From Prevotellaceae bacterium (GTDB lineage Bacteria; Bacteroidota; Bacteroidia; Bacteroidales; Muribaculaceae), in the NCBI GenBank assembly GCA_021772015.1, contig JAETNS010000020.1, positions 1-44,584 of the forward strand: 44,584 nucleotides of DNA. The letters are read 5' to 3'. This document shows, in pieces, positions 1-8,566 of this stretch. The notes under the pieces were generated by a model. That model had not been told where the DNA came from, ran no database searches, and saw nothing but the letters and a program-made list of their open reading frames with translations. Every line of letters starts with the position of its first letter. Position 1 is the stretch's first letter. The position numbers and the translations under genes were made by a program.

Positions 1-28
1 GGCGGGACCTCCGTCCCGAAAGCGAGTG

Positions 29-60
29 CAAAGTTACGCATTGCCCGCGAACCAGCCAAA
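29..60 (-). promoter_or_regulatory. Outward-facing Bacteroidota promoter
   Basis: Read on the minus strand, TTTG (57-60) is followed after 20 bases by TAACTTTG (29-36), a full match to the Bacteroidota -33/-7 pattern. It fires leftwards out of the window, so its gene is not visible. The first transcribed bases can form a small GGGAC/GTCCC hairpin (about 5-17). The rest of 61-181, downstream of the uvrA stop, is AT-rich and shows no gene. Confidence 0.6.
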
Positions 61-181
61 TTTTTAAACCACTTTTTTATGCCGTAAAACATGATTCTGA
101 AAAACAATCCGCGCAACCGCCTGCTATACAACAAATTCAACAAATGTTAAAATTTTAAACAAATCTACCCCATACCAGGGA

Positions 182-3034
182 TCATTCTAATTTCGCCTTT
201 AAAAAGCGTCCCGTATAGGAATTTTCACAAGACGCGACTTCTTCGGGAGTACCTGCGACAACGAGCGCCCCACCCTCATCACCGCCTTCCGGACCAAGGT
301 CAATGACATGATCAGCAGCCTTGATGACATCAAGATTATGCTCTATTATAAGAACAGTGTGACCTTTTGCTATAAGCCGGTTGAATGAATCCATAAGAAT
401 GTTTATATCATGGAAATGCAAGCCGGTTGTCGGTTCATCGAATATAAACAATGTGGGCTGCGTGGCCTCCATTGCAAGAAAATAAGCAAGTTTGACACGC
501 TGGTTTTCCCCGCCTGACAGCGTAGAGGAGGCCTGCCCAAGTTTTATGTATCCCAGGCCAACATCCTGCAGTGGTTTTAGCCGACGAACAATTTTTGCGG
601 TCTGAGATGCCGGGTCCTCGCTGAAAAACTCAATGGCCTGATTAACTGTCATCTCAAGCACATCATAAATGTTCTTGCCCCGATATTCGATTTCAAGCAC
701 ATCGCGTTTGAAACGCCTTCCCCCGCAAGCCTCACATGGGATCGTTATGTCAGCCATGAACTGCATCTCAATCGTGATTTTTCCTTCACCCTTGCATTCC
801 TCACACCGGCCTCCCTCGGCGTTGAAAGAGAAATATGCCGGAGTGAAGCCCATCTGCCTGGCCCCCTGCTGGGCCGCGAAAAGAGCCCTTATCTCATCGT
901 AAGCCTTAAGGTATGTGGCAGGGTTGGATCTTGATGATTTGCCAATCGGATTCTGATCCACGAACTCTACACCGCAAACACGTCTGATATCTCCCCCAAG
1001 ACGCTGAAACGCTCCCGGAGCATCAGACGCAAGACCGAGTTCGCGCAGCAATGACCTGTAAAGGATGTCACGAACCAATGTCGACTTCCCCGACCCGCTG
1101 ACACCTGTCACCACTGTCAATACCCCAAGGGGAAATTTCACATCTATATTCTTAAGGTTATGCTCCCTTGCTCCGACTACCTCGATATAACTGTTCCATT
1201 TCCGCCGAGTCTTAGGCACCGGTATCTTCAGCTTGCCGGTAAGATATTTCGCCGTATAGCTATTTTCAGCCGAGGACAATTCAGAATGCGGGCCTTCGAA
1301 AACAATCTCTCCACCAAGGCGACCGGCTTTCGGCCCGACATCAATGATCCAGTCAGCAGCCTCCATGATCTCCTCGTCATGTTCCACAACCACCACAGTG
1401 TTGCCAAGCTCACGCAATGAGCGAAGGACACCTATCAGCTTGGCTGTGTCACGGGAATGAAGACCAATGCTCGGCTCATCAAGGATATACAATGAGCCTA
1501 TCAATGAGGAACCCAATGATGTCGCAAGATTGATGCGCTGACTCTCTCCTCCTGAAAGCGTCGAAGACAAACGGTCGAGAGTCAGGTATTCCAATCCGAC
1601 ATCGACAAGAAAACCAAGCCGGTTGTTTATCTCAACAAGCAGCCGTCTGGCGACAGCCGCATCATGTTCGCCAAGCTGCAGATTCCGGAACCAATCGCGC
1701 AGATCGGAAACAGACATGGCGACGAGTTCAGAGATCCCCTTCCCCCCGACCTTTACATACGACGCTTCCTTGCGCAACCGTGCCCCATGACAATCAGGAC
1801 ACATCGTCTTACCACGATAGCGCGCCAACATCACCCTGTATTGGATCTTATACTGATTCTCCTCAACCATTTTGAAGAAGCCATCAATCCCCTTGAAGCT
1901 GCCAACTCCATGCCAAAGCTGGTCTTTCTCGAATTGCGAAAGGTCAGCATATGGCTTATGAATCGGGAAGCCCACCTGGGAAGCCACATGGACAAAGTCT
2001 TTTTTCCATTGGCTCATTTTCTCCCCCTTCCAGCACTCGACCGCTCCCTCGAAGACCGACAAGGCAGGATTAGGAACAACAAGCCTCTCGTCGATACCAA
2101 GACATTTTCCAAATCCCTCACATCGAGGACACGCGCCGTAAGGATTGTTGAAATTGAACAGCATCTCCGACGGTTCCATGAACCGGATACCGTCAGCCTC
2201 GAATCGTTTGGAAAATTCATGACGATGGATGCCATCCTCTCCCCATATAACAAGGGCCATAGCTTCCCCACCCTCAAAGAATGCCGTCTCTGCCGAATCA
2301 GCAAGCCGCGACAACTCATCGGGATCGTCACTTACACTCATCCTGTCGACCAGAAGTTCATAACCGTCGTTTATCTTCGGCTTCCGCTTCGCCTCCGACA
2401 ATTCCTCAAATCCAAAAAATTTTCCTTCGCGATAAAGACGCGAGTACCCCCCCTTTGACAGTATTTCAAGATGGGACAAAAAATCGCGACCCTCTGGAAT
2501 CCTCAAGGGAGCAACGACAGCCATCCGGGTCCCTGAAGGATAAGACAGGGCGGTATCGACCACATCCGTAACGGAATGTTTTTTGACTTCAAGTCCACTG
2601 ACAGGAGAGTACGTACGGCCTATTCTTCCGAACAGCAATCTGATGTAATCATAAATCTCCGTAGACGTGCCCACCGTGCTCCGGGGGTTGCGCGTGTTCA
2701 CCTTTTGTTCGATCGCAATCGCAGGGGGCAATCCCCTGATAAAATCAACCTCCGGCTTAGGCATCTTCCCCAGGAACTGCCGCGCATACGCAGACAGACT
2801 TTCGACATAACGCCGCTGCCCCTCGGCATAAAGGGTGTCAAACGCCAATGAAGATTTTCCCGAGCCGCTAAGCCCGGTAATAACTACAAGTTTGCCACGG
2901 GGTACAGTCACATCCACATTTTTCAGGTTATTGACCTTTGCCCCCTTGACCACAATATCGTCGGAATCAATGCCTGGCTGCACAGGCTCGTCAACTCGTT
3001 CCAGCTTATTATATATATGTGTATTTCCTTTCAT
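182..3034 (-). CDS. uvrA: Excinuclease ABC subunit A
   Basis: UvrA is the damage-recognition ATPase of nucleotide excision repair; its dimer loads UvrB on lesions in the cytoplasm. The 950-residue product has the doubled ABC layout: Walker A GLSGSGKS at 54-61, LSGGESQRI and [12 protein letters not shown] in the first half, then [18 protein letters not shown] and [12 protein letters not shown] in the second. The C-terminal zinc finger is intact (CEEC, then CEAC about 19 residues on). The first zinc site is incomplete: ACPRC near 301 remains, but the upstream CPxC pair of E. coli UvrA is replaced by EADGI. Length is normal (E. coli 940). It stands alone with its own promoter about 70 bases upstream. 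The start is the first ATG, without a Shine-Dalgarno sequence. Confidence 0.98.
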   Translation of the reverse strand: MKGNTHIYNKLERVDEPVQPGIDSDDIVVKGAKVNNLKNVDVTVPRGKLVVITGLSGSGKSSLAFDTLYAEGQRRYVESLSAYARQFLGKMPKPEVDFIRGLPPAIAIEQKVNTRNPRSTVGTSTEIYDYIRLLFGRIGRTYSPVSGLEVKKHSVTDVVDTALSYPSGTRMAVVAPLRIPEGRDFLSHLEILSKGGYSRLYREGKFFGFEELSEAKRKPKINDGYELLVDRMSVSDDPDELSRLADSAETAFFEGGEAMALVIWGEDGIHRHEFSKRFEADGIRFMEPSEMLFNFNNPYGACPRCEGFGKCLGIDERLVVPNPALSVFEGAVECWKGEKMSQWKKDFVHVASQVGFPIHKPYADLSQFEKDQLWHGVGSFKGIDGFFKMVEENQYKIQYRVMLARYRGKTMCPDCHGARLRKEASYVKVGGKGISELVAMSVSDLRDWFRNLQLGEHDAAVARRLLVEINNRLGFLVDVGLEYLTLDRLSSTLSGGESQRINLATSLGSSLIGSLYILDEPSIGLHSRDTAKLIGVLRSLRELGNTVVVVEHDEEIMEAADWIIDVGPKAGRLGGEIVFEGPHSELSSAENSYTAKYLTGKLKIPVPKTRRKWNSYIEVVGAREHNLKNIDVKFPLGVLTVVTGVSGSGKSTLVRDILYRSLLRELGLASDAPGAFQRLGGDIRRVCGVEFVDQNPIGKSSRSNPATYLKAYDEIRALFAAQQGARQMGFTPAYFSFNAEGGRCEECKGEGKITIEMQFMADITIPCEACGGRRFKRDVLEIEYRGKNIYDVLEMTVNQAIEFFSEDPASQTAKIVRRLKPLQDVGLGYIKLGQASSTLSGGENQRVKLAYFLAMEATQPTLFIFDEPTTGLHFHDINILMDSFNRLIAKGHTVLIIEHNLDVIKAADHVIDLGPEGGDEGGALVVAGTPEEVASCENSYTGRFLKAKLE

Positions 3035-3103
3035 CTTAATAAATACGGACTATTATTCCACAATATTGCCTGTCGACACAATCACAATACTCTTTGGAGA
3101 TTA

Positions 3104-3111
3104 CAAAGATA
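3104..3111 (-). promoter_or_regulatory. Probable uvrA promoter -7 element
   Basis: On the minus strand this reads TATCTTTG, a TAnnTTTG box. Transcription would start near 3098, giving a leader of about 60 bases before uvrA. No clear TTTG is found 19-20 bases upstream, so the call rests on the -7 box and its position. Confidence 0.5.
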
Positions 3112-3326
3112 CGCAATTATCCTGACTTAATAAAATACACCAGAAGGCTTATCAATATATGCCAGGACTACCTTCGTTACAATATCATCTGGCCTACAAA
3201 GGCAAAAACTGGAATGTATGTAATATAAAAACCATCACATATAATAAACAAAGACAGATTATAGTTGTTATAATATTAATCCAAAACGAAACATCAAACT
3301 CTAACTTCTTAACGACCAATTCAATT

Positions 3327-3527
3327 ATGAAGAACTTAGACATCATCCTCGCCGTAGTGGGTGGAGCTCTGGCGGGAGCTGCTCTCGGGCTGCTTTTTGC
3401 TCCGAAGAAAGGTTCAGACCTGCGTGACGACATCGCCGACTACCTGAAATCAAAAGGCATCTTCCTCAAAAAGGAAAAGCTTGACGAACTCGTCGACGAG
3501 ATCGAGGCAGAAGTGATCAAGAAGTAA
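3327..3527 (+). CDS. YtxH-like small membrane protein
   Basis: A 66-residue protein. Residues about 5-26 form a glycine/alanine-rich hydrophobic segment ending in LLFAPKKGSDLRDD, the usual signature of the YtxH (Gas-vesicle-like) family; the rest is a charged helix ending LVDEIEAEVIKK. The family is linked to envelope or general stress in Firmicutes and Bacteroidota, but its molecular role is unknown. The reading frame is open further upstream, but the ATG at 3327 places the family motif at its usual distance from the N-terminus. A second copy follows 33 bases later, so this looks like a tandem duplication at the head of a small-membrane-protein cluster. No clear promoter was found upstream. 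Confidence 0.82.
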   Translation: MKNLDIILAVVGGALAGAALGLLFAPKKGSDLRDDIADYLKSKGIFLKKEKLDELVDEIEAEVIKK

Positions 3528-3560
3528 ATCAAACAACACGTTTTATCAAATCTTACCAAA

Positions 3561-3773
3561 ATGAGAGCAACAAATCTTCTCGCCGCATTCCTTGGCGGCG
3601 CAATAGTCGGAGCGGGAGCAGCCTTGCTGTTCGCTCCCGAAAAGGGCGAAGACCTCCGGGGCCAGATCAAGACTCTGCTCAAGAAATACGGCGTTTGCAA
3701 ATGCTCACGCGCGGAAGAACTTGAAGAGATTGTCGACCAGATCGCCGCAGAAATCGAGGAAGCGAAAAAATAA
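3561..3773 (+). CDS. YtxH-like small membrane protein (second copy)
   Basis: A 70-residue paralogue of the preceding gene, with the same build: Gly/Ala-rich membrane segment (FLGGAIVGAGAALLFAP), EKGEDLRGQIK, then an acidic helix ending with EELEEIVDQIAAEIEEAKK. It differs by a CKC motif around residues 46-48 that the first copy lacks. The start ATG is the only sensible one and the spacing (33 bases) fits co-transcription. Function is unknown; location is inferred to be the inner membrane with a soluble tail. Confidence 0.82.
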   Translation: MRATNLLAAFLGGAIVGAGAALLFAPEKGEDLRGQIKTLLKKYGVCKCSRAEELEEIVDQIAAEIEEAKK

Positions 3774-3920
3774 CCCCTTCATAGCCAAGCAGCAACAATT
3801 TCGCGGTTTACCATCAAGGACAAACCGCCATGTCGCTGCTTGGCATACTTCACATAACGCGTTTCAACTTTCAACAGACACAGACCCGACTCTGTGGGCT
3901 GACAACTTTACGACCACGGC

Positions 3921-4307
3921 ATGTTCAACTCTTCATCTCAAGACCCAGCCGTCGAGAACGGGAAATTCCAAGCTCTGAAATCATCACTTAAACGGCTGAT
4001 CGCACTATATATCGAGAGCGCGAAACTTACCGCAGCTGAAAAGCTCACATTATTGCTTTCTTCAATAGTGCTGTTTATAATAGCATTCATACTCGCTACA
4101 ATAGCAATCGCATTCGGAGCGGTAGCCCTGTTGCAGCTGCTTGAGATGGCACTCTCTCCCATAGCAGCGGCAGCTATCCTCTGTGGTTTTTTCCTGTTGT
4201 TGGCCATGTTGATATTTGTGTTCCGAAAGCCGTTGATAATCAACCCGACCGCTCGGTTCATGAGCAAGCTGATAATGGATATCGGCAATGACCGGTTCAC
4301 CAACTGA
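3921..4307 (+). CDS. Phage holin-superfamily-like (PF07332-type) membrane protein
   Basis: A 128-residue protein with a charged amphipathic N-terminal part (about 15-40), two adjacent membrane helices (about 48-72 and 80-104, the second reading AAAILCGFFLLLAMLIFVF) and a short basic tail. This is the layout of the phage holin family PF07332, which in Bacteroidota and Actinobacteria is mostly chromosomal and unrelated to lysis. It follows the YtxH pair and precedes an unknown 94-residue protein; this combination recurs in Bacteroidota and suggests a shared inner-membrane or stress role. The name is by family resemblance; there is no lysis cassette around it. Confidence 0.72.
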   Translation: MFNSSSQDPAVENGKFQALKSSLKRLIALYIESAKLTAAEKLTLLLSSIVLFIIAFILATIAIAFGAVALLQLLEMALSPIAAAAILCGFFLLLAMLIFVFRKPLIINPTARFMSKLIMDIGNDRFTN

Positions 4308-4334
4308 CACTTCCCATCCAAACAAATCAGAATC

Positions 4335-4619
4335 ATGAAAACCTCCGAGACTAAAAAAGACAAAAGGATACCCTCTATGGGGTCGACAGAGCTGACTCTT
4401 GATGAAATCAGAATGAGACAAATGGTCAACACCATGAAAATCAAGATAGAGCAGCAACGCCTGCTTACCGCGATATTGCCCGGAGCCACGCCCATAGAAA
4501 CGGCCGTAACCACAAACATATACCGCTTTGAGACCCTGATGCAATATGCGACATTGGCCATGACAACATTCCGTATGGCTAAAAAGGGTGTGGACTTTTT
4601 CAAAAGTTTCAGAAAATAA
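4335..4619 (+). CDS. Hypothetical protein of the YtxH/holin cluster
   Basis: A 94-residue protein I do not recognise by function. It starts with a very charged stretch (ETKKDKR), followed by an amphipathic helix containing LDEIRMRQMVNTMKIKIEQ, and ends with a weakly hydrophobic part and basic tail (MAKKGVDFFKSFRK). There is no signal peptide. It starts 27 bases after the holin-like gene and ends 35 bases before prmA, so it is probably the last gene of the small-membrane-protein cluster. Its final codons overlap the region where a -33 element for prmA would lie. Confidence 0.7.
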   Translation: MKTSETKKDKRIPSMGSTELTLDEIRMRQMVNTMKIKIEQQRLLTAILPGATPIETAVTTNIYRFETLMQYATLAMTTFRMAKKGVDFFKSFRK

Positions 4620-4622
4620 TCG

Positions 4623-4630
4623 TAATTTTG
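4623..4630 (+). promoter_or_regulatory. Probable prmA promoter -7 element
   Basis: TAATTTTG fits TAnnTTTG and lies 24 bases before the prmA ATG, directly after the stop of the preceding gene. The -33 region is only a T-rich run around 4596-4600. It argues that the prmA start is the ATG at 4655 and not the GTG at 4631, which would be at or before the transcript start. Confidence 0.5.
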
Positions 4631-4654
4631 CGTGTTGAAACAGCCCCACGCAAT

Positions 4655-5509
4655 ATGAACGACTATATCGAGCTTCGGATTGACATCACCCCATGCGACG
4701 AAACTACCACTGACATCCTCGCCGCATTGCTTGCCGACGCAGGATTTGAAAGTTTCGTGCCTGACGGCAATGGATTGACGGCTTATATCCCCGTCCCCCA
4801 TTTTGATCAGGAAGCAACAGACAACGCCATAGCGTCTTTCCCCCTTACAGGACATACATTCACATGCGAATCAAAGACAATCGAGGGAGAAGACTGGAAC
4901 ATCGAATGGGAAAAGCACTATTTCCAGCCAATAGTCGTGGCTGACCAATGTGTGATCCACAGCTCCTTCCACAAAAACATACCAAACTGCCGTTACGACA
5001 TTGTGATCGATCCCAAAATGGCGTTCGGGACCGGTCATCACGCCACAACCTCCCTGATCATAGAGCAACTGTTGACCCTTGACCTACAAGGCAAGAATGT
5101 AATCGACATGGGCACCGGCACCGGTATCCTCGCGATATTGTCAGCCATGAGAGGCGCGGCCTCCGTCACCGGCATTGAAATCGATCCGGCTGCTGAAATC
5201 AACGCGGAAGAAAACATATCGGCCAACAACCATCCTGAAATCGACATACGGCTCGGAGATGCGTCATTACTCCCAGGACTTGATCCTGCCGACATCTTTA
5301 TCGCCAACATCAACCGGAATATCATAACTGCCGATCTCCCCTCCTACGCCGCAGCTCTTAAACCCGGAGGTATGATGCTTCTGAGCGGGTTCTACGAAAC
5401 GGATATATCCGTCATAATGGAAAAAGCCCTTCCCCTCGGCCTTGAAGCCATAGGCCATACTACAAAAGGTGATAACTGGACTTGTCTGCGTCTCATTAAA
5501 AAAGCCTGA
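4655..5509 (+). CDS. prmA: Ribosomal protein L11 methyltransferase
   Basis: PrmA trimethylates ribosomal protein L11 using S-adenosylmethionine. The 284-residue product has the N-terminal L11-binding domain (about 1-115, with the typical WNIEWEKHYFQPI) and a Rossmann methyltransferase domain: GTGHHATT just before the fold, then DMGTGTGILAIL (SAM motif I), an acidic IEIDPAA motif and a post-motif FIANINRNI, which corresponds to the family DxxxANI signature. Length matches the family (E. coli 293). The ATG at 4655 is chosen because the protein then begins at the conserved domain edge and 18 bases past the inferred transcription start. A small outer-membrane gene follows after 11 bases. Confidence 0.95.
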   Translation: MNDYIELRIDITPCDETTTDILAALLADAGFESFVPDGNGLTAYIPVPHFDQEATDNAIASFPLTGHTFTCESKTIEGEDWNIEWEKHYFQPIVVADQCVIHSSFHKNIPNCRYDIVIDPKMAFGTGHHATTSLIIEQLLTLDLQGKNVIDMGTGTGILAILSAMRGAASVTGIEIDPAAEINAEENISANNHPEIDIRLGDASLLPGLDPADIFIANINRNIITADLPSYAAALKPGGMMLLSGFYETDISVIMEKALPLGLEAIGHTTKGDNWTCLRLIKKA

Positions 5510-5520
5510 AATCCCCCGCG

Positions 5521-6207
5521 ATGCCATATATAGCGAAATTATGCCTGATCGCCACCGCATATGTCATGTGCGCCACATGCGCCTGCGCCGCTGAAAACAG
5601 CAATACCGCAAAAGACTCTGTGCTATTCGTGATACCCCAGCAGACTCTTGTCCCCGAAGCAAAAGTCGACCGGGAATCAACCCTCGGCCACTTCACATGG
5701 GGCGCAGACATAGGCAGTTCAGTAGACCTGACAGCCAACGACATGACATCCCTGAATATCAGCGGTTACTTTGGATACAAAGGAGGGTGGCTGAGATTCG
5801 CGGGAGCAGGAGCAGGTATAAACGCCATGATCAGCAATGCATCCCGGTGCTATCCACTATATGGGATGATACGAACATCTTTCAGCTCACAACCACAGCT
5901 TTGCTTCCTCGACTTAAGATTAGGCATCTCAATAAACAATATGCTCAATTACAAATCGCAGACTGATTTTTATGGATCGATCGGCTTAGGCGTGACTCTC
6001 GCAAAAGGGAAGAAATTCTCATCCCACATAATAGTATCATACAACTTCATGCCAATCCGGCCATTCACCACTTATACCGAAGTCCCCGTCACGGATTCTC
6101 CGGGAGAGATCTTCGAGGGGGAAACGCCCCCGACCACCACAGTAGAGTCTCGCGTCTCATTTCCAGATCTCCACTTCGCAGCGATCAGGATCGGTTGCGC
6201 GTTTTGA
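5521..6207 (+). CDS. Secreted outer-membrane beta-barrel-like protein
   Basis: A 228-residue protein with an N-terminal signal peptide (hydrophobic 5-22, likely cut after the CAA at about 24). The mature part has alternating amphipathic strands (e.g. WLRFAGAGAGINAMI, FYGSIGLGVTLAKG, SSHIIVSYNFMPI) and ends in AIRIGCAF, a terminal phenylalanine typical of outer-membrane barrels. A small barrel of roughly eight strands is inferred. I cannot name a specific family. It begins 11 bases after prmA, so it is probably co-transcribed; the functional link is unclear. A proline/threonine-rich loop (GETPPTTT) near 205 is probably surface-exposed. Confidence 0.72.
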   Translation: MPYIAKLCLIATAYVMCATCACAAENSNTAKDSVLFVIPQQTLVPEAKVDRESTLGHFTWGADIGSSVDLTANDMTSLNISGYFGYKGGWLRFAGAGAGINAMISNASRCYPLYGMIRTSFSSQPQLCFLDLRLGISINNMLNYKSQTDFYGSIGLGVTLAKGKKFSSHIIVSYNFMPIRPFTTYTEVPVTDSPGEIFEGETPPTTTVESRVSFPDLHFAAIRIGCAF

Positions 6208-6306
6208 TCTGCTGCAATACTATATTTATCATGCTGATTTACAAGCAATAAATAGACAAGCGAAGATCATATTAACCAATATTAACCTTAATTTGTTCCA
6301 AAATAT

Positions 6307-6337
6307 TTTGTCATTTCAAAAATAAGCCCTACCTTTG
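6307..6337 (+). promoter_or_regulatory. Promoter of the initiator tRNA gene
   Basis: TTTG at 6307-6310, then exactly 19 bases, then TACCTTTG at 6330-6337: a full match to the Bacteroidota promoter. Transcription would begin about 6343-6346, roughly 45 bases before the mature tRNA 5' end. Confidence 0.8.
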
Positions 6338-6390
6338 CACTCGTTAAAGGGATCGCCCATTAACCTCAACAAAGTTGAGAACAGAAATAT

Positions 6391-6465
<75 letters not shown>

Positions 6466-6471
6466 GAAAGG

Positions 6472-6500
6472 AATAGCCTGCTGTCAAGCAGGCTATTTTT
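6472..6500 (+). terminator. Intrinsic terminator after tRNA-fMet
   Basis: Perfect 10-bp stem (6472-6481 with 6488-6497), six-base loop, followed by T residues to 6500. It begins 7 bases after the tRNA CCA end. Confidence 0.85.
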
Positions 6501-6614
6501 CATTTATCCCCTCTCATACTTATATGAATAAAAGCAATGCAGAAGCAGACAGGACGGCATGAGAAATGAATTCATGCCGTCCTGTCATATCAAAGGTGAA
6601 TATCAGACCCCAAA

Positions 6615-6998
6615 TTAGTTAGTGCGCCATTCCCCCACAGTGTCATCAGTGAGACGTATCGACTTCAATGAGACCTCATAGTCCGGAGAGAAGAAACGTG
6701 ACCCCATGAGCATAGTACCCATATAGTAGTAAACAGCTCCCTGCGGGATATCAGCTTCTACATGACCTCCGGGTTTCAGTGTCCCTTTGCGCTCACGGGA
6801 AATAGTCTCCCCTTTTGTATTGGTAAACACCACGATAAAATCATCAAGTGTATAACTGGATCCATTTGTGATTGAAATGACAGTAGAATCCACCGGGGGC
6901 GCAGGAGCAGGTTCGTCTTCATCATCGCCACAAGCTGTGAAACCCACAGCACATACGACCATCAGCATCAGGCCGAGCAGCCTGTAAATCTGTTTCAT
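6615..6998 (-). CDS. Small exported lipoprotein, function unknown
   Basis: A 127-residue protein starting MKQIYRLLGLMLMVV with a lipobox GFTAC, so Cys about 23 is lipidated after signal peptidase II cleavage. An acidic linker (GDDEDEPAPAPPVD) follows: the early acidic residues resemble the Bacteroidota lipoprotein export signal for surface display (K/D/E-rich after +1), which is an inference. The rest (about 38-127) is predicted beta-rich (DSTVISITNGSSYTLDD, FIVVFTNTKG) like a small Ig-like or C2-like fold; no known domain recognised. The frame is open upstream, but the signal peptide fixes the start at 6998. The inferred promoter lies about 400 bases upstream, giving an unusually long leader. 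Confidence 0.8.
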   Translation of the reverse strand: MKQIYRLLGLMLMVVCAVGFTACGDDEDEPAPAPPVDSTVISITNGSSYTLDDFIVVFTNTKGETISRERKGTLKPGGHVEADIPQGAVYYYMGTMLMGSRFFSPDYEVSLKSIRLTDDTVGEWRTN

Positions 6999-7401
6999 AT
7001 CTGTTTTCAGGGGAATGGTTGTGAAATCCCGTGAACTTTCCCCATTGAGGCTCACAAGACTTCTCCCGGCTCCCTTCGGAAGAGATGATCGATGCAAAAG
7101 AAAACGTGGGAGTCAACAGCCGTTGCCAGTTCTCCCTTTAGAGGCTCTCGCATTGCCCACCGAAGTAGAACGGGCAACGCAAGAACCCCACGTCAATATG
7201 ATTATACCTCTCCCTCTCCGGAAAACGAAGAACGAAGAAGCACATATAGACATATCCGAGGCATCCATCGTTACCTCATTCCTGACTTCGGTTGAGAATT
7301 TGCGAGATTCCTAAAGGTCAAGAACAAGCGTCAGATAAACGCTTTCAAATGTATATTACTTCAAGCTTTCCGACTCTACGGAAACGACCTGAAATACACG
7401 G
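6999..7401 (-). other. Long non-coding stretch, probable structured leader of the lipoprotein gene
   Basis: No convincing gene on either strand; the open frames here are short and have no recognisable features. If the promoter at 7402-7433 drives the lipoprotein gene, this is a leader of nearly 400 bases. Within it, 7104-7110 can pair with 7187-7193, 7129-7133 with 7182-7186 and 7150-7158 with 7172-7180, making one long irregular hairpin. An alternative pairing, 7121-7127 with 7173-7179, excludes the inner one, so a two-state fold is possible. An independent small RNA ending before the gene is the other explanation. Confidence 0.4.
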
Positions 7402-7433
7402 CAAATTTAAAACAAATATTTCAAATCTGCAAA
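7402..7433 (-). promoter_or_regulatory. Promoter for the lipoprotein gene or a small RNA
   Basis: On the minus strand TTTG (7430-7433), 20 bases, then TAAATTTG (7402-7409), a full Bacteroidota promoter match. The nearest downstream start codon on this strand with real coding signs is at 6998. Confidence 0.55.
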
Positions 7434-7552
7434 TAAAAGCCAGATCCATACAGCCATTTCCAAAAACAATACATAACAATACATGACGACAAAAGCGTCT
7501 GTATCATAACGCAAGTCTCTATCAATATCTTTCGGACCGGGAGGAAAAGACA

Positions 7553-7583
7553 GCGGTGCTGCCCCTCTACGGGGAAGCACCGC
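7553..7583 (-). terminator. Candidate terminator hairpin of the exbB-tonB operon
   Basis: GCGGTGCT (7553-7560) pairs perfectly with AGCACCGC (7576-7583), and inside it CCCC pairs with GGGG across a short loop. It lies about 85 bases beyond the tonB stop. Downstream on the minus strand there is TCTTTTCC, only a modest U-tract. A second, weaker hairpin with one bulge lies closer to the gene (7622-7643). Bases 7434-7552 show nothing else. Confidence 0.5.
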
Positions 7584-7665
7584 CTTATCAAAAAGGGAAG
7601 GGAGTAATGTCTCCTGAAACCGGAAAGCGGTCAAGCCGCTTCCTTTTCTTCAAATTTCAACAGGA

Positions 7666-8529
7666 TTACTGCTGGAGCTTGAAGTTGATGGGGAGGGTGT
7701 ACCATACTGATACCGCCTGTCCGTTCATCTTACCGGGGATAAACTTCGGCAAGGTCTTTACGACGCGGACAGCCTCCTTGTCGAGATCGGGGTCTTTTCC
7801 ACGAAGGACAACCACTTCACCCACATTACCATCTTTCTTCACAACGAACTTCACAACCACACGGCCCTGGATATTGTTCTCGGCCGCCATAGTCGGATAT
7901 TTGATGTGGGTGGCAACGTACTTAAGGAGTTCAGCTTCTCCACCGGGGAACTGAGGCATCTGCTCAACAGCGGTGAAGACCTCCTCCTTGACGGGCTCGG
8001 GCTTCTTCTCCTCGACGATAATCTCGTCCTTGTGGGTGCGGACAACTTCAAGGTTGTCTGTACCTTGGTCAAAGGTCGAGGCACCGGCGGCTGCGGTGGA
8101 TTCCTGGACATCATCCTTAGAGGTGATGTCCTCGGTGACCTCATTGTCAGCCGCGATGGAGATTTCTGTATCCTTGATAGTATTGAGGATTTCTTCAGGG
8201 AGGGCCTCTTCAGCCTCTGGTTCCTGGACTGCTTCAATGACTTCTTCTTCCTGCTGCTCCTCGGCTGCCTCGGCTTCCATCTGTGCAAGCTGCTGTTCAA
8301 GCTGGGCCTGAAGTTCAAGCTCATGCTGCTCGCGACGGTAGTCGTTATATATTCCGAGGAAATAGGAGCCAACCAGCACAATCACCAGACCAATAATGGT
8401 GAAGAGCATCGCGCGGTTGTGGCGGCCATCAGAGTGCTTGCGCAACTCATAGGCACCAAACTCCTTGTTTTTGCCTTCGAAGATAATGTCAGTCCACTCT
8501 TTTGATGAAAGATCTACATCTTTTGCCAT
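7666..8529 (-). CDS. tonB: Energy transducer TonB
   Basis: TonB spans the periplasm and passes proton-motive force from ExbB/ExbD to outer-membrane receptors. The 287-residue product has a cytoplasmic N-terminus with a Bacteroidota-type motif (FEGKNKEFGAYELRK), one membrane helix at about 40-62, a long charged linker (about 66-190) and the TonB C-terminal domain (about 200-287: FPGGEAELLKYVATHIKYP, GRVVVKFVVKKDG, ending WYTLPINFKLQQ). The linker is rich in Glu and Gln, with few of the Pro-Lys/Pro-Glu repeats seen in E. coli TonB; only a short KKPEPVKEE segment is similar. It is the last gene of the exbB-exbD-exbD-tonB operon, 37 bases after the second exbD. Confidence 0.95.
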   Translation of the reverse strand: MAKDVDLSSKEWTDIIFEGKNKEFGAYELRKHSDGRHNRAMLFTIIGLVIVLVGSYFLGIYNDYRREQHELELQAQLEQQLAQMEAEAAEEQQEEEVIEAVQEPEAEEALPEEILNTIKDTEISIAADNEVTEDITSKDDVQESTAAAGASTFDQGTDNLEVVRTHKDEIIVEEKKPEPVKEEVFTAVEQMPQFPGGEAELLKYVATHIKYPTMAAENNIQGRVVVKFVVKKDGNVGEVVVLRGKDPDLDKEAVRVVKTLPKFIPGKMNGQAVSVWYTLPINFKLQQ

Positions 8530-8566
8530 TTTACTGTCTGTTTAGTTGGTTAATAAATATAGATCA

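Noticed and set aside
1664-2458. A 264-codon open frame on the plus strand opposite uvrA
   Set aside because: It is antisense to a clear uvrA domain and has no family features.
3921-4307. Possible prophage lysis gene
   Set aside because: The holin-superfamily match is of the chromosomal type; no endolysin, integrase or structural phage gene is nearby.
3938-4855. A 305-codon open frame on the minus strand across the holin-like gene and prmA start
   Set aside because: It overlaps three well-supported plus-strand genes and has no recognisable domain.
7346-7353. Second TAnnTTTG box (minus strand) before the lipoprotein gene
   Set aside because: No TTTG at 18-20 bases upstream, while the box at 7402-7409 has one at the right spacing.
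7015-7660. Several short open frames between the lipoprotein gene and tonB
   Set aside because: They are 60-130 codons, partly overlapping each other, without signal peptides, domains or suitable start contexts.
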